Shown: positions 1 through 8,826, counted from the first letter of the stretch. The stretch: 52,957 nt of DNA from UBA11512 sp964623895 (GCA_964623895.1 CAZUWA010000005.1:1-52957), one strand, 5' to 3'. A program made the numbers and translations. The notes: generated from the letters alone by a model not told the origin.

Positions 1-142
1 ATGGTTGAGTAGTTTAACATAGGATTTCTCTCCTTTATATTTTATTACGGGATTTTAGTCTCCCGCTGACTTACAGTTTGATAATGCGTGTCTGCCCACG
101 GGCAGACTGATTGAGATGCTTTCAAGCCTAGCAAACCTCCTT

Positions 143-478
143 TCAACGATTGATCAAATGATTCTGCAAGCCTTCTTTGGCATCCTGCATTTGCCTAACA
201 TTGTTTCCGTCGATGCCGTGATCAAGCAATGCTAAAAGTGCACGTGCGGTCGCTCTGTTGCCATCCTCAATGCTTTCAAGACGCTCATTGTCATTGTTCA
301 ACTTCTTGTCAACATGCTTCCTCCATTCTTCAAGAACTTCAATGCGCGCATTCTGTCGGTCATTCGGAGCTTTTGCCGCCCGCGCAGCTTTTGCAATTTT
401 CTCGACTGCATTGAAGCAAAGAACGATGGCAGAACACCCCGCAAGCATCGCCGTAACAATCATTTCAACATTCCACAT
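143..478 (-). CDS. Holin-like phage membrane protein
   Basis: A 111-residue protein with one hydrophobic segment at residues 4-23, followed by a charged stretch likely to form a coiled coil and a C-terminal tail rich in Leu, Asn and Asp. This layout resembles the small holin or XhlA-like proteins that accompany endolysins in Clostridia prophages. It lies immediately downstream of the amidase gene, with the stop of the amidase overlapping its ribosome-binding region, so the two look co-translated as a lysis cassette. Holin activity is inferred from layout and neighbourhood. It could instead be another small phage membrane protein. Confidence 0.72.
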   Translation of the reverse strand: MWNVEMIVTAMLAGCSAIVLCFNAVEKIAKAARAAKAPNDRQNARIEVLEEWRKHVDKKLNNDNERLESIEDGNRATARALLALLDHGIDGNNVRQMQDAKEGLQNHLINR

Positions 479-482
479 ACCA

Positions 483-1298
483 TCAGTCCCCCTTTAACAA
501 CGCAGACCAAGTATTTTGTCCGACAACACCGTCGACAGAAAGCGCCTTCGCGTTCTGAAAAGCGCGCACGGCAAAGTCTGTATTTCCGCCGAAACTTCCG
601 TCTGCTTCAAGCGCCTGTCCGTTTTTTCCTTTATAGTTGTGGGCGTTTAAAAGCATCTGCAAAGTGCACACCTCCGAGCATTTCGAGCCTTTTTTCACTT
701 GTGGCAAAGTAACAGTCACCGTTTTTTTCGCATAGTATGCCGCAATAATCTCCGATTCAGCTTGTGCCAACTTATCAAGATTCATCTCCTCTAAAAGCCA
801 ATTTACCATTTTCGTGTTGGTGTAAAAACTATGCTCCAAAATGATCGCCGTTGTACCGACCGCTGCCGCACCACGCAATACGCCGTAGTAGTCTCCGTTT
901 TTGCCTTCACGTGTAGCGGTGCGTCCTTTTTGTTTTGTATCCATCACTTCTGCCACGCAGTCTGCGAGCTTCTGTCCCAGTTCCCTGCCGGAACCATTCA
1001 ATTGTACAAATGCAACAGGATAGTCTACATTTTCATTTATACCACTGCCTTCTACCGCATTCGCGTGTATTGAGATGAGCAGATCCTGCCCTTTTGCCAT
1101 TCTACCACGTGCTGTAACAGACAAATCATTATTTTGATTGTTCCTTGTGATAGACACCTTAAATCCGCGCTCCACCAAATGACGTTGTAGAAGCAGATGC
1201 AGTTTCCAGTTCATCTCGCTTTCATAGTAGTTCCCATTTGCCGGACTGCGGTTGTATTTGCCGTAATGCCCGGCATCAAGCATAATGTTAATTGCCAT
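483..1298 (-). CDS. N-acetylmuramoyl-L-alanine amidase (phage-type endolysin)
   Basis: Peptidoglycan amidase of the Amidase_3 type that cuts the bond between muramic acid and the stem peptide. The N-terminal catalytic domain (about residues 1-190) shows the zinc ligands expected of the family: DAGH near residue 10, a Glu in the YYESEMN segment, SIHANA and a late ILEHSF motif holding the catalytic Glu. Residues about 200-270 form a PG_binding_1 domain with repeated LQ/FQ and VDGVVG motifs. There is no signal peptide, so release would need a holin, which is what the next gene appears to be. A GTG lies directly before the chosen ATG; the GGAG six bases upstream favours the ATG. Confidence 0.93.
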   Translation of the reverse strand: MAINIMLDAGHYGKYNRSPANGNYYESEMNWKLHLLLQRHLVERGFKVSITRNNQNNDLSVTARGRMAKGQDLLISIHANAVEGSGINENVDYPVAFVQLNGSGRELGQKLADCVAEVMDTKQKGRTATREGKNGDYYGVLRGAAAVGTTAIILEHSFYTNTKMVNWLLEEMNLDKLAQAESEIIAAYYAKKTVTVTLPQVKKGSKCSEVCTLQMLLNAHNYKGKNGQALEADGSFGGNTDFAVRAFQNAKALSVDGVVGQNTWSALLKGD

Positions 1299-1363
1299 CA
1301 CTCTCTCCTTTCTATATCATGGTATCAAGGCTACCGTCCTACCGGCATGGTAACTGATTGCTC

Positions 1364-1867
1364 TCATACGCTCACCCATTCTCCACAAAGCGTCTCTCCG
1401 ACGTAGTATAGCCAACAAGCAGTGGTCGTCCCTTGCTCAAAGGTGGGGGCTTCGTCCGTCACCCATTGGATCACCGGAAGTCCAATGGAAGGGCTACTTC
1501 CTACCGGCACGGTAAGGATAAATGACCACTCATTGTAAGCATTCTCCAACCCCGGATTGAGTTCAATCATACATCCGCTCATGCCGGAAACAGTACCGAC
1601 ATACACTTTGCCCGGATCGAGTTGCATAACACCTTTAAATTTGATCGCGACCTTTTCCTTTAAAGGAGACTGCGTTGCCGTCTGACCGCTGATCCATCCT
1701 TTTTCTCCGAAATAAACCGAAACAGCTCCCGTCGGGTAATGACATTCACTGCCTATTGGAAGATCTGTCGGTAACTGATCATTTTCATCATCAGCCACCA
1801 CGACTGCCAACTTGACTGCATTGCCCTCTTGATCCCATCCCCATTTTCTTGCTATGATCTGATACAT
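1364..1867 (-). CDS. Phage structural-type hypothetical protein
   Basis: A 167-residue soluble protein preceded by a strong AAAAGGAGA ribosome-binding site. No enzymatic motif is visible. The C-terminal half (a VTVP-like segment, then P-I-Q-W and APTFEQGTTT, ending LYYVGETLCGEWV) resembles C-terminal domains often seen in phage tail or baseplate-associated proteins of gut Clostridia; this comparison is from memory. The gene sits between terminase and endolysin on the same strand, which supports a phage role. Its exact role is unknown. Confidence 0.6.
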   Translation of the reverse strand: MYQIIARKWGWDQEGNAVKLAVVVADDENDQLPTDLPIGSECHYPTGAVSVYFGEKGWISGQTATQSPLKEKVAIKFKGVMQLDPGKVYVGTVSGMSGCMIELNPGLENAYNEWSFILTVPVGSSPSIGLPVIQWVTDEAPTFEQGTTTACWLYYVGETLCGEWVSV

Positions 1868-1882
1868 AAATCTTCTCCTTTT

Positions 1883-3253
1883 TTAAAATTTGCTTCGTTT
1901 TTTACCTTTATGCGCTCCCGCGAGCGCTTTTCTTTTGGCGATCTCAAGATAACCGAGCTGTGGCTTCTGCTTTTCTTCCCGTGAGCGGTAACTGAGTGCG
2001 AAATAGCGCAGCGCATCGCAGATATGGGTGATTTCATGCGGATGCACCGAAGCATCACTGCCGTTTTTGCTGTCTCTTGTGAGCGCAGGCAGATTGGCGA
2101 TCAGATTGACGCAATTTTTGAAGATCTGTAAGGTCGGTGTATTGTTGCCGTAGCAATCGGGACGCAGTTTCAGCAGTTCCTTGATGGCAAGCCAACCGGG
2201 CACTCTGCGATTATCTGCTGCACGTCCGACAATACCACCTCGCCTAAACAGTTCCGACATCGACAGTCCGCTGTCTTTTTGTCTGCTCGCCATATCCGGC
2301 GGCAAAAAGATCTCTTCCGGCACTTCCCCTACAGTATATTCGACAAGCATCGCCGCGGCTTCACTGACGATCAATCCCGGCTGGTGAAGTTCCCTGTAAA
2401 CATAGATCCTGCCGTCTGGTGAAACAGCAAACCAGAGTGCCGCCAGCATATCCAAACCATAGTCGAAAGACAGATACCTTTTCCAAGAGGACGGTATTTC
2501 AAAAGGAGTACAAACGTGCTGTTCGCGGTCGAATTCTTCGAAATACTGCCCTTTAAATAGATCCCAACAGCCATCCAACCATGCGCGGCGCAGATCACTC
2601 GGCAAACTTTCGAGACTTTTCAAGTAAGCAGGATCGTTTTCTCTCAACACCTTATTGTCTGAAAGTCGCGCCGGAATAAAGCGATACTCACTCGGTTCTT
2701 CTCCCGAACGAAACCGACGGTCAACAAACAGACGTTTCACCCAACCGTGCCCGACACCGCCCGGATTGCAAGTCAAATACATCCGCTTTGGAAAGCCGTT
2801 TGTCCCCCTTAAGCAGCCTTTTAGAGCAATAAAGACCTGTTCTTCCATTTGGGTGGCTTCATCAATGAAAATAAAGTCAAATTCCTGCCCCTGATAGCGC
2901 AAAAGATCCTTTTCCCTCATGCAATAGCCGCAAAGTATGACAGAGCCGTTTTTAAAAACAAAGTTTTTTTTGCTATCATTGTAACTTGCCAACCCCTCGG
3001 TCATCGCCGTCAACGGTCGGATATGATTTTCCCGCAATTCTGCCAACGTGCGCCGCAAGATCAAAATGCGGCATCTCGGATAGTGTAATGCCAACAGCAA
3101 ACTTTTGACACGTACCGCCCAACTTTTTCCGCCTCCTCTTGCTCCACCGTACGCTACATAGCGTTCGGTAGCTGTTAAAAACTGCATCTGTTTTTCAGAG
3201 GGTGTACCTAAATTCAAACTTGCAATTGCGCATTCCTCCTTTCTCCTCTTCAA
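1883..3253 (-). CDS. Phage terminase large subunit
   Basis: ATP-dependent DNA packaging motor and nuclease of tailed phages. The ATPase part carries a Walker A (GGARGGGKSW, about residues 36-45) and a Walker B (FDFIFIDEAT, about residues 128-137). A nuclease-like C-terminal half begins with an acidic YLSFDYG segment and contains a late HICDALRY motif, as in RNase H-fold terminase nucleases. At about 450 residues the length is normal and no frameshift is seen. The start is uncertain: the extended frame begins with TTG, but the strong AAGGAGG lies inside it and points to a rare ATT codon at 3226, which would give a protein starting ASLNLGTPSEKQ. Confidence 0.92.
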   Translation of the reverse strand: MKRRKEECAIASLNLGTPSEKQMQFLTATERYVAYGGARGGGKSWAVRVKSLLLALHYPRCRILILRRTLAELRENHIRPLTAMTEGLASYNDSKKNFVFKNGSVILCGYCMREKDLLRYQGQEFDFIFIDEATQMEEQVFIALKGCLRGTNGFPKRMYLTCNPGGVGHGWVKRLFVDRRFRSGEEPSEYRFIPARLSDNKVLRENDPAYLKSLESLPSDLRRAWLDGCWDLFKGQYFEEFDREQHVCTPFEIPSSWKRYLSFDYGLDMLAALWFAVSPDGRIYVYRELHQPGLIVSEAAAMLVEYTVGEVPEEIFLPPDMASRQKDSGLSMSELFRRGGIVGRAADNRRVPGWLAIKELLKLRPDCYGNNTPTLQIFKNCVNLIANLPALTRDSKNGSDASVHPHEITHICDALRYFALSYRSREEKQKPQLGYLEIAKRKALAGAHKGKKRSKF

Positions 3254-3337
3254 TTATTTCAATCTTCTTTCTGCCTGCAATGACATTCTAACACTTTCCA
3301 TTCGCGATTTGTGACCTTTTTTCCTCCTCTTTTCCAC

Positions 3338-3378
3338 AAAAAAAGATCTGCCGCACCTCTCGGTACAACAGATCCTTT
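3338..3378 (-). terminator. Rho-independent terminator after the oxidoreductase
   Basis: On the minus strand a GGATCTG/CAGATC stem with an inner ACC/GGT pairing is followed by seven T residues. It lies just past the stop codon of the Gfo/Idh/MocA gene and separates it from the phage block. Confidence 0.8.
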
Positions 3379-3387
3379 GATTCTTTT

Positions 3388-4440
3388 TTACAGCCCCTCG
3401 GGGAAGAAAATGACCTGCCCCAGCTCGACACTCCTGAATGCCGCTTCAATGACTCTCAGATCTCTGAGCATCTGTTCATGAGTCACGATCTGTTCCGTCA
3501 TGCCATCGATCGCAGCGCAGAAATTGCGATAGAAATCATGCACATCGGAATGCGGCCGCTCCAATTCATATGTCGTCGTGGTAATCTCATCTCTGGGCGC
3601 CATCGTTTTGGTCAGTCCTGCCGCAGTCTCAACCGGAAGCACATCGCTTTCATGCCATGCCTTGCAGTACACAACTTTTGCCTTCTCTCGCCAATCGGTG
3701 ATCAGAGCCGTGCCTTTCTTCGCACGCATATAAAAACGCGGCATAGCAATAAAATTATATGTTCCAATCTCTACCAGTGCCTGCGCGCCGTTGTCAAACC
3801 AGAAATACAGTTTGAATCCATCATCAACGGTATCATTTGTGATATGGTCAAAGGTGCAGTACAGTCTTTCGATCTTGTGTCCCTTAAAAAGCAACAGCAT
3901 CTGATCAAAAAGATGAATACCCCAGTCATACAGCATTCCGCCGCCATATTCTTTCAGGCCTCTCCAGTCACTCGGAATGCCGCGACTGCCTTGTACGCGC
4001 GATTCCACATTCAAGACCTCGCCGATCTCTCCTGAATCAACCAGTTTCTGCATAGCTAGGTAGTCCACATCCCAACGTCTGTTCTGATGAACGGTCAAAC
4101 GCATACCGGTCTCGTTTGAAACCGCGATCATCCGTTCAAGTGAAGCCACGGACAAAGTCACCGGCTTTTCGCAGATCACATGTTTCCCTGCACGCATGGC
4201 TCTGATTGCCAACTCCTCATGCATATCATTGGGCACGGCAATGGTCAGAATATCAACACTCGGATCGTTTAAAACAGCCTCAAAGCTACTGTATGCAAAG
4301 ATGCCCGCTGCTCTTGCCGCTTCGTTTCTCTCTTCTTTGATATCGTACACGCCACCCAAAGTCAGCACATCACTGCTTTGTGCTCTGACGGTGTGCCAAC
4401 CGCCCATACCGCCGTAGCCGATCACTACAAGTTTCTTCAT
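3388..4440 (-). CDS. Gfo/Idh/MocA family NAD(P)-dependent oxidoreductase
   Basis: A 350-residue sugar- or inositol-type dehydrogenase. The N-terminal Rossmann fold begins VVIGYGGMGGWH and is followed by the family's substrate-side Lys in AGKHVICEKP (about residue 95). The C-terminal alpha/beta domain has the usual GGGMLYDWGIHLFDQ helix with its conserved Asp and His. The length is typical. The gene has its own consensus promoter and terminator, so it is monocistronic. The substrate cannot be assigned from sequence. Confidence 0.93.
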   Translation of the reverse strand: MKKLVVIGYGGMGGWHTVRAQSSDVLTLGGVYDIKEERNEAARAAGIFAYSSFEAVLNDPSVDILTIAVPNDMHEELAIRAMRAGKHVICEKPVTLSVASLERMIAVSNETGMRLTVHQNRRWDVDYLAMQKLVDSGEIGEVLNVESRVQGSRGIPSDWRGLKEYGGGMLYDWGIHLFDQMLLLFKGHKIERLYCTFDHITNDTVDDGFKLYFWFDNGAQALVEIGTYNFIAMPRFYMRAKKGTALITDWREKAKVVYCKAWHESDVLPVETAAGLTKTMAPRDEITTTTYELERPHSDVHDFYRNFCAAIDGMTEQIVTHEQMLRDLRVIEAAFRSVELGQVIFFPEGL

Positions 4441-4473
4441 GTTTTTTCCACCTTTCGATCATTTCACGGCAAC

Positions 4474-4502
4474 ATTATACTACAATCGAAAGTGTTTTGC
4501 AA
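4474..4502 (-). promoter_or_regulatory. Sigma-A type promoter of the oxidoreductase gene
   Basis: On the minus strand TTGCAA (4497-4502) is separated by 17 bp from TATAAT (4474-4479), about 34 bases upstream of the start codon. Confidence 0.75.
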
Positions 4503-4529
4503 GCCTTTTTTATATATTTTTCATATTTT

Positions 4530-4976
4530 TCACTTTGTCAGTAACAAAAGTCCCAAAATCAAAAGAATTTCACCATCCACGTTCTCTTTTTCTCGGTCGC
4601 TCATCATCAGCAGGATCAGCCCTGCCAAAACAATGTCTTCCATCGAAAACTTTTTCCCGGTCAGAGAAAACAGCCCGGAAAGAAGTCCTTTTTCATTCTC
4701 TCGCTCGCCTTCCGATGCTTGCGTGCGAATGCTTTGGCGTTCCTTTGGTAACCTATATATAGGACGGCGGATACGCCGTTCTTCCCGGTTTCTCTGCTCT
4801 TTTTTGACTGCATTTGCACGCATTTCCTCCTCAGTAGGCGTGCTTCGCTGTGTTGAACGCACATTCTGTTCGCCTACAGGCTGTTCCTCTTCTTTCGACA
4901 GATATGTCACTCCGCCGTAATCAGGCGGAGGCATGACGCTTTGCTCATTAAATCGTCTGCTGTACACCCTCCTCAC
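4530..4976 (-). CDS. Small conserved hypothetical protein with hydrophobic acidic tail
   Basis: About 148 residues and no recognised enzymatic domain. The first 100 residues are charged, with Arg-rich segments. The C-terminus has two short hydrophobic helices (DIVLAGLILLMM and GEILLILGLLLL) around an acidic SDREKENVD link, perhaps a membrane-associated hairpin. I recall similar tails in unannotated Clostridia proteins, but no function. It is the last gene of a three-gene operon. The frame opens with GTG, and a second in-frame GTG at 4967 has better spacing from AAGGAG, so the start is uncertain. Confidence 0.7.
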   Translation of the reverse strand: MRRVYSRRFNEQSVMPPPDYGGVTYLSKEEEQPVGEQNVRSTQRSTPTEEEMRANAVKKEQRNREERRIRRPIYRLPKERQSIRTQASEGERENEKGLLSGLFSLTGKKFSMEDIVLAGLILLMMSDREKENVDGEILLILGLLLLTK

Positions 4977-4988
4977 TCCTTACACAAA

Positions 4989-5417
4989 TCAGTTCTTCTC
5001 TGTTCCCAACTTGTTTGCCAGATCAAGCAATTCCAGAATGCGCAAAACGGTGTCTATACGCTCCTGTCGTTCCTCGCTCATATATGGACGAAGCGCCAAT
5101 AGAAGTGCTTTTCTCCGACGATTGTTTTCCCCCCACCCCCTGTCAGCCGACTGTCTTTGATCGGGCAACGAGGGGCGATCCTTAGATAGATCTTCCTCAG
5201 TATATGCATCTGGAGGAGCGGAATATGTCTGCGATATCTTTCTTGTCGGTTCCTGCGAAGTCTCCGACGCTTCTATCTGTCCACCGCCAAACAGTCCGTC
5301 AAGCATACCGGATTTTTTCAAGGTCGTCGCAATGCTCAGCGCTTTTCCGAGCATTTCCGGGTCTTCAAGTAATTTGCCGATCCCGGCAGAGAGATCGGGC
5401 AGTTCATCCATTGCCAC
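4989..5417 (-). CDS. Small conserved hypothetical protein (middle gene of trio)
   Basis: A 142-residue soluble protein with two ordered parts. Residues 1-50 are helical and end in a GLFGGG segment. Residues about 95-140 are basic and helical (RRRKALLLALRPYMSEERQERIDTVLRILELLDLANKL). A Ser/Pro/Gln-rich linker joins them. It starts with GTG, 14 bases inside the 3' end of the upstream gene, which suggests translational coupling. I recall such proteins beside partners with hydrophobic acidic tails in other Clostridia, but know no function. Confidence 0.72.
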   Translation of the reverse strand: MAMDELPDLSAGIGKLLEDPEMLGKALSIATTLKKSGMLDGLFGGGQIEASETSQEPTRKISQTYSAPPDAYTEEDLSKDRPSLPDQRQSADRGWGENNRRRKALLLALRPYMSEERQERIDTVLRILELLDLANKLGTEKN

Positions 5418-5667
5418 TGTTTTGTTCTCCCATCACCGTTTTTTTGATTGCTTCCACCGTTTGCGGCGGGAGAGCATTGGTCAGATCTTCTAATTCAGCA
5501 TCACTTGCTGAAGCGATTCGACGTTTGATCGTACCTGCCTGCATCATAGCGGCAGTCGCTTCCGCTTTGCTCGCACCGGCTGCCATCATGACCGCATAGA
5601 TCAAAGTCGCAAACTGATCGTTCGGAAGATTGGCGGCTTTGTGAAGTTCTTCCTTATTTAATCCCAT
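5404..5667 (-). CDS. Small conserved hypothetical protein (first gene of trio)
   Basis: An 87-residue, largely helical protein rich in Ala and Met, with no signal peptide or membrane segment. It starts at an ATG with GGAG eight bases upstream and overlaps the next gene by 14 bases. The pattern of short amphipathic helices (LPNDQFATLIYAVMMAAG, DAELEDLTNALPPQTVEAIKK) suggests a small helical-bundle adaptor. I do not recognise it. Confidence 0.72.
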   Translation of the reverse strand: MGLNKEELHKAANLPNDQFATLIYAVMMAAGASKAEATAAMMQAGTIKRRIASASDAELEDLTNALPPQTVEAIKKTVMGEQNSGNG

Positions 5668-5729
5668 TTCAAATACTCCTTTTCTTCTGTTTCTATCACC
5701 ATTCTATGCCGTATATTGCCGAATTGTTC

Positions 5730-5758
5730 TTGACAGCGTGTGCAAATTATGCTATAAT
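5730..5758 (+). promoter_or_regulatory. Consensus promoter for the 5785 membrane protein
   Basis: TTGACA (5730-5735) and TATAAT (5753-5758) are separated by exactly 17 bp, 26 bases ahead of the start codon. Both boxes match consensus fully. Confidence 0.85.
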
Positions 5759-5784
5759 CATCTCAAAGGAAAGTAGGTGTCAAG

Positions 5785-6300
5785 ATGGAATACAATGTAA
5801 CCCCGGACAAGCAAAAGCCAATATTGATCGTCACTGTCCTGTTCGGTCTCGGACTTGGAATTGCCATGACACCCATTGTTTTTGACGGACTTCCGCAACT
5901 TGTTTTTCAGTGTCTCGGTATGATCATACTCAGTGCTTGCATCCTCATTCTTTCCCGCTATGTCCTCACCGGTTACAGTTATCAACTTTATGATGCGCCG
6001 AATCAGATGTCGCAATATCCGAAGCTGAATGTATACCGCATCCGCAAGACTGACAGCAAGATGGCATATTGCATTCCCTTTCACAATATCATTGCCATTT
6101 TTCCCCAAAAAAGAGCGCTAAAGATCAAACGCGAGAACCTGTGTGCCTCCATGAATCCCACAGAGGTCTACACAGTCGTTTATTGGGTGGAGGATCATGC
6201 CGAAGCTGTATATTTAGAATGTAATGCCGCTTTCGCGGTGGAGATCGGCAAACGCATTGAAATATGGAGTCAGGTTCAGCATATGAAAGACGAATATTAA
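5785..6300 (+). CDS. Small membrane protein of unknown function
   Basis: A 171-residue protein with two membrane segments at about residues 13-33 and 40-60 (ILIVTVLFGLGLGIA; CLGMIILSACILIL). A cytoplasmic beta-rich tail of about 100 residues follows. The two-helix hairpin plus soluble domain recalls PH-like membrane proteins, but this is only a resemblance. A perfect promoter lies upstream and a strong terminator follows, so it is transcribed alone. Function unknown. Confidence 0.78.
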   Translation: MEYNVTPDKQKPILIVTVLFGLGLGIAMTPIVFDGLPQLVFQCLGMIILSACILILSRYVLTGYSYQLYDAPNQMSQYPKLNVYRIRKTDSKMAYCIPFHNIIAIFPQKRALKIKRENLCASMNPTEVYTVVYWVEDHAEAVYLECNAAFAVEIGKRIEIWSQVQHMKDEY

Positions 6301-6346
6301 AAAACAGCTGTTTTGATCGCTATGGCAATCAAAACAGCTGTTTTTT
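6301..6346. terminator. Bidirectional terminator
   Basis: A near-perfect hairpin (arms AAAACAGCTGTTTTGAT and ATCAAAACAGCTGTTTT) is flanked by A and T runs. It sits between two convergent genes and can end transcription in both directions. Confidence 0.9.
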
Positions 6347-6350
6347 ATCC

Positions 6351-8756
6351 TTATTCTGCCAATTCCTGTGCAACGGTTGGATCAATGCCATCCGTTACTT
6401 CCGTCACCGTCACCTTTACGGTTGCGCTAAGCGCGCCATCTGTCGTCGAAGCAGTCAATGTGCATTCACCCACCTTCAGCGCCTTGATGACACCATTTTC
6501 AATGGTCGCGACAGCCGGATCATCGGAATCCCAAAGTATAACTGCCCCCTCCAAAGTACAGGCTACCGTCACGGTCTCTTCCCCGTTTACGGGCAGATTC
6601 ACTTCTGTTTTATCAACAGTCAAAGTCTGCACAGGGGTAACTATCACCGTGACTGTTGCAGTCAACGTCCCATCGGAACTTGAAACAGTAACAGTACATT
6701 TTCCGGTTGTGATACCCCTGATCACACCGTCCGACACGGTCGCTACCGCCTCAGCGTCACTCGTCCAAACCAACACAGTATCCATCGGATAAACAGACGG
6801 AATGATCGTATCTTCGCTTCCTACCACAATGGTAATTTCTGTTTTGTCAACAATCAAAGAGGGCTCAGGCAATGAAATGACCTCAATCGAAACAATAGCG
6901 GTCGTTCCGTAACTGTCGGAAACCGAAATAGTTGCATTGCCGACAGAAAGCGCCTTTACAGTCATCCCCTCCTCAAGGGAAACAATTCCTTCACCGGTCA
7001 TCAATGCACAAATCATCGTGGTATCGTCATCGAAATATTCCGGAACATAAGTTACATTTAACGTCAGAATATCACCAACATAAATCCGAGCACTTATGGG
7101 TTCTACCGTAATGCCCGCATTGGGATCCTTTTCGGTGGATTCTACGTTCACTACACAGATCGTGTTGATACCCGTTGCCGGGTTCCCGATCGTGATCGGG
7201 CAAAGTCCCGGCTTCTTTCCTGTCACGACACCGTTTTCATCCACAACCGCAATCGAAGGTCTGCTCGATTTGAAGGTCAATGTCATGTCGTCCCCTTCAT
7301 ATTTTGGAACAAATGTGGCAAAAATGGTCGTTTTTCTATCCACCTTGACCTGCAAATTTTCATTTTCAAGAACCACGCCCGCGTTGGGATTGGGTAACGG
7401 AATGGCATCGACCGTCTTTTTTCCGCCGATATATGCCGGAACGACCACACCGCTTTCGCGGTCGACGCGCGCAGTTACCTTATAGGAAAGTCCGGACTTT
7501 TCATAAATAAATTCGCCCGGTTTTCCTTCTTCCGTCCACCATGCATACAATCTCATTGACTCATCCGGAACTGCTGTCACCTGTTTTGTCAACTCCTCAT
7601 CGGAGAACCAACCGCCAAAGGTAAACCCTTCTCTGATCGGTGTCGGCAACGCACCACCAAACGGCAACGTCAACTCCACCGAGGGCTTCCCTGTTTCTAC
7701 GCTGACAATACCGCCGTTTGCGGAGAACACAAGTGTTGCTGAGCGTTCATTCCATTTTGCGACCAAATTAAGGTCTTTAGTGTATTCGTAAGTACCGTCA
7801 AAGCAAAGCGTCTGACCATCATACCAGCCGCCGAAAGTAAATCCTTCCTTAGTTGGGATCGGGAAAGTCACAGCACTGCCGTATGTAACCGTAATAACCG
7901 TTGCACCCTCCATGCTACCACCGTTGGCATCGAAGGTCACGGTATAGGAATCAGAAGCCCATTCTGCACAGAGCGTGACATCGCTTGCAATCGTCCAAAC
8001 ACCGGATCTAATGCGCTCATCTCCGTAAAACCAGTCTGCAAAAAGGAAACCGTCGCGCACAGGGACCAACAGCGTCACTTCCTCCCCATAGGTAACCGTC
8101 TGAGTCTTGGAGGTAACACTTCCGAGATTCGGATCATAAGTAACGACATACTTGCGCGGTGTCCACTTTGCTTGAACCGAAACAGACGCAGTCACCGGCT
8201 TAGTAAAATCAAAATTCCAACCATCAAAAGAATACCCTTCCTTCGTGGGAACAGCAGTCGGCTGGGTTGCAAAATTGCCATCCACCACCGTTTGTGTTTC
8301 GGTAATTCCCTCAAAGGTCACCAAATAACTGCCGGAACGATGAATGTTCAATACGTAATTCTCGGCAACCGATTCATCCGATGTATAGCAATAGACATAA
8401 AAAACATTCAAACCTTCTTGAAGTTCCAACACTTTATTAACGATTGGGTTTTGCATACCGATATCCTTGGAGATCATCCAAGAAACACCCTTTGCAACTT
8501 CCACATAATGACGAAGTTCGAGAATCGCCGTTTCGTTCGGTAAATAAATATCAAATGTATTCTCCTGTCCAACAACGGAAAGTTGACCGGATGCAAGGAC
8601 ATTGAAAATATCTCCGGAAATCTGTTCGGTAGAAGTCGGCTGATCATCCGAACTCACCGGCTCGAGCGGCTTATTGTTACAGGATGCCAAAGCACCTGCC
8701 AACATCATCAATGCCATCAAAACAGACATGACACGAATAGCGCTGTTTTTCATCAT
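6351..8756 (-). CDS. Surface lipoprotein with InlB B-repeats and Ig-like Big_2 domains
   Basis: An 801-residue exported lipoprotein. The signal peptide ends in a lipobox (ALASC, Cys about 25). Residues about 145-420 hold four InlB B-type repeats (Listeria-Bacteroides repeat), recognised by the recurring PTKEGYSFDGW-like element in variants such as GFLFADWFYG, GFTFGGWYDG and GFTFGGWFSD. Residues about 470-790 hold three or four bacterial Ig-like Big_2 domains with the V-A-x-V-x-x-G-V-I pattern. It is probably a cell-surface adhesin or binding scaffold. It has its own promoter and follows the ABC operon on the same strand, but hairpins separate the two. Confidence 0.92.
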   Translation of the reverse strand: MMKNSAIRVMSVLMALMMLAGALASCNNKPLEPVSSDDQPTSTEQISGDIFNVLASGQLSVVGQENTFDIYLPNETAILELRHYVEVAKGVSWMISKDIGMQNPIVNKVLELQEGLNVFYVYCYTSDESVAENYVLNIHRSGSYLVTFEGITETQTVVDGNFATQPTAVPTKEGYSFDGWNFDFTKPVTASVSVQAKWTPRKYVVTYDPNLGSVTSKTQTVTYGEEVTLLVPVRDGFLFADWFYGDERIRSGVWTIASDVTLCAEWASDSYTVTFDANGGSMEGATVITVTYGSAVTFPIPTKEGFTFGGWYDGQTLCFDGTYEYTKDLNLVAKWNERSATLVFSANGGIVSVETGKPSVELTLPFGGALPTPIREGFTFGGWFSDEELTKQVTAVPDESMRLYAWWTEEGKPGEFIYEKSGLSYKVTARVDRESGVVVPAYIGGKKTVDAIPLPNPNAGVVLENENLQVKVDRKTTIFATFVPKYEGDDMTLTFKSSRPSIAVVDENGVVTGKKPGLCPITIGNPATGINTICVVNVESTEKDPNAGITVEPISARIYVGDILTLNVTYVPEYFDDDTTMICALMTGEGIVSLEEGMTVKALSVGNATISVSDSYGTTAIVSIEVISLPEPSLIVDKTEITIVVGSEDTIIPSVYPMDTVLVWTSDAEAVATVSDGVIRGITTGKCTVTVSSSDGTLTATVTVIVTPVQTLTVDKTEVNLPVNGEETVTVACTLEGAVILWDSDDPAVATIENGVIKALKVGECTLTASTTDGALSATVKVTVTEVTDGIDPTVAQELAE

Positions 8757-8797
8757 TTTCTCCTTTTCTGATAAAATTGATATAACTTTGCAGTGTC

Positions 8798-8826
8798 AGT
8801 ATATCATATATTTGTGAATAATTCAA
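8798..8826 (-). promoter_or_regulatory. Promoter of the InlB-repeat lipoprotein gene
   Basis: On the minus strand TTGAAT (8821-8826), a 17-bp spacer and TATACT (8798-8803) lie about 40 bases ahead of the start codon. Confidence 0.7.

Noticed and set aside
90..107. GTCTGCC/GGCAGAC hairpin at the left edge as a terminator or attachment site
   Set aside because: No T-run follows on either strand and no direct repeat partner is seen, so neither role is supported.
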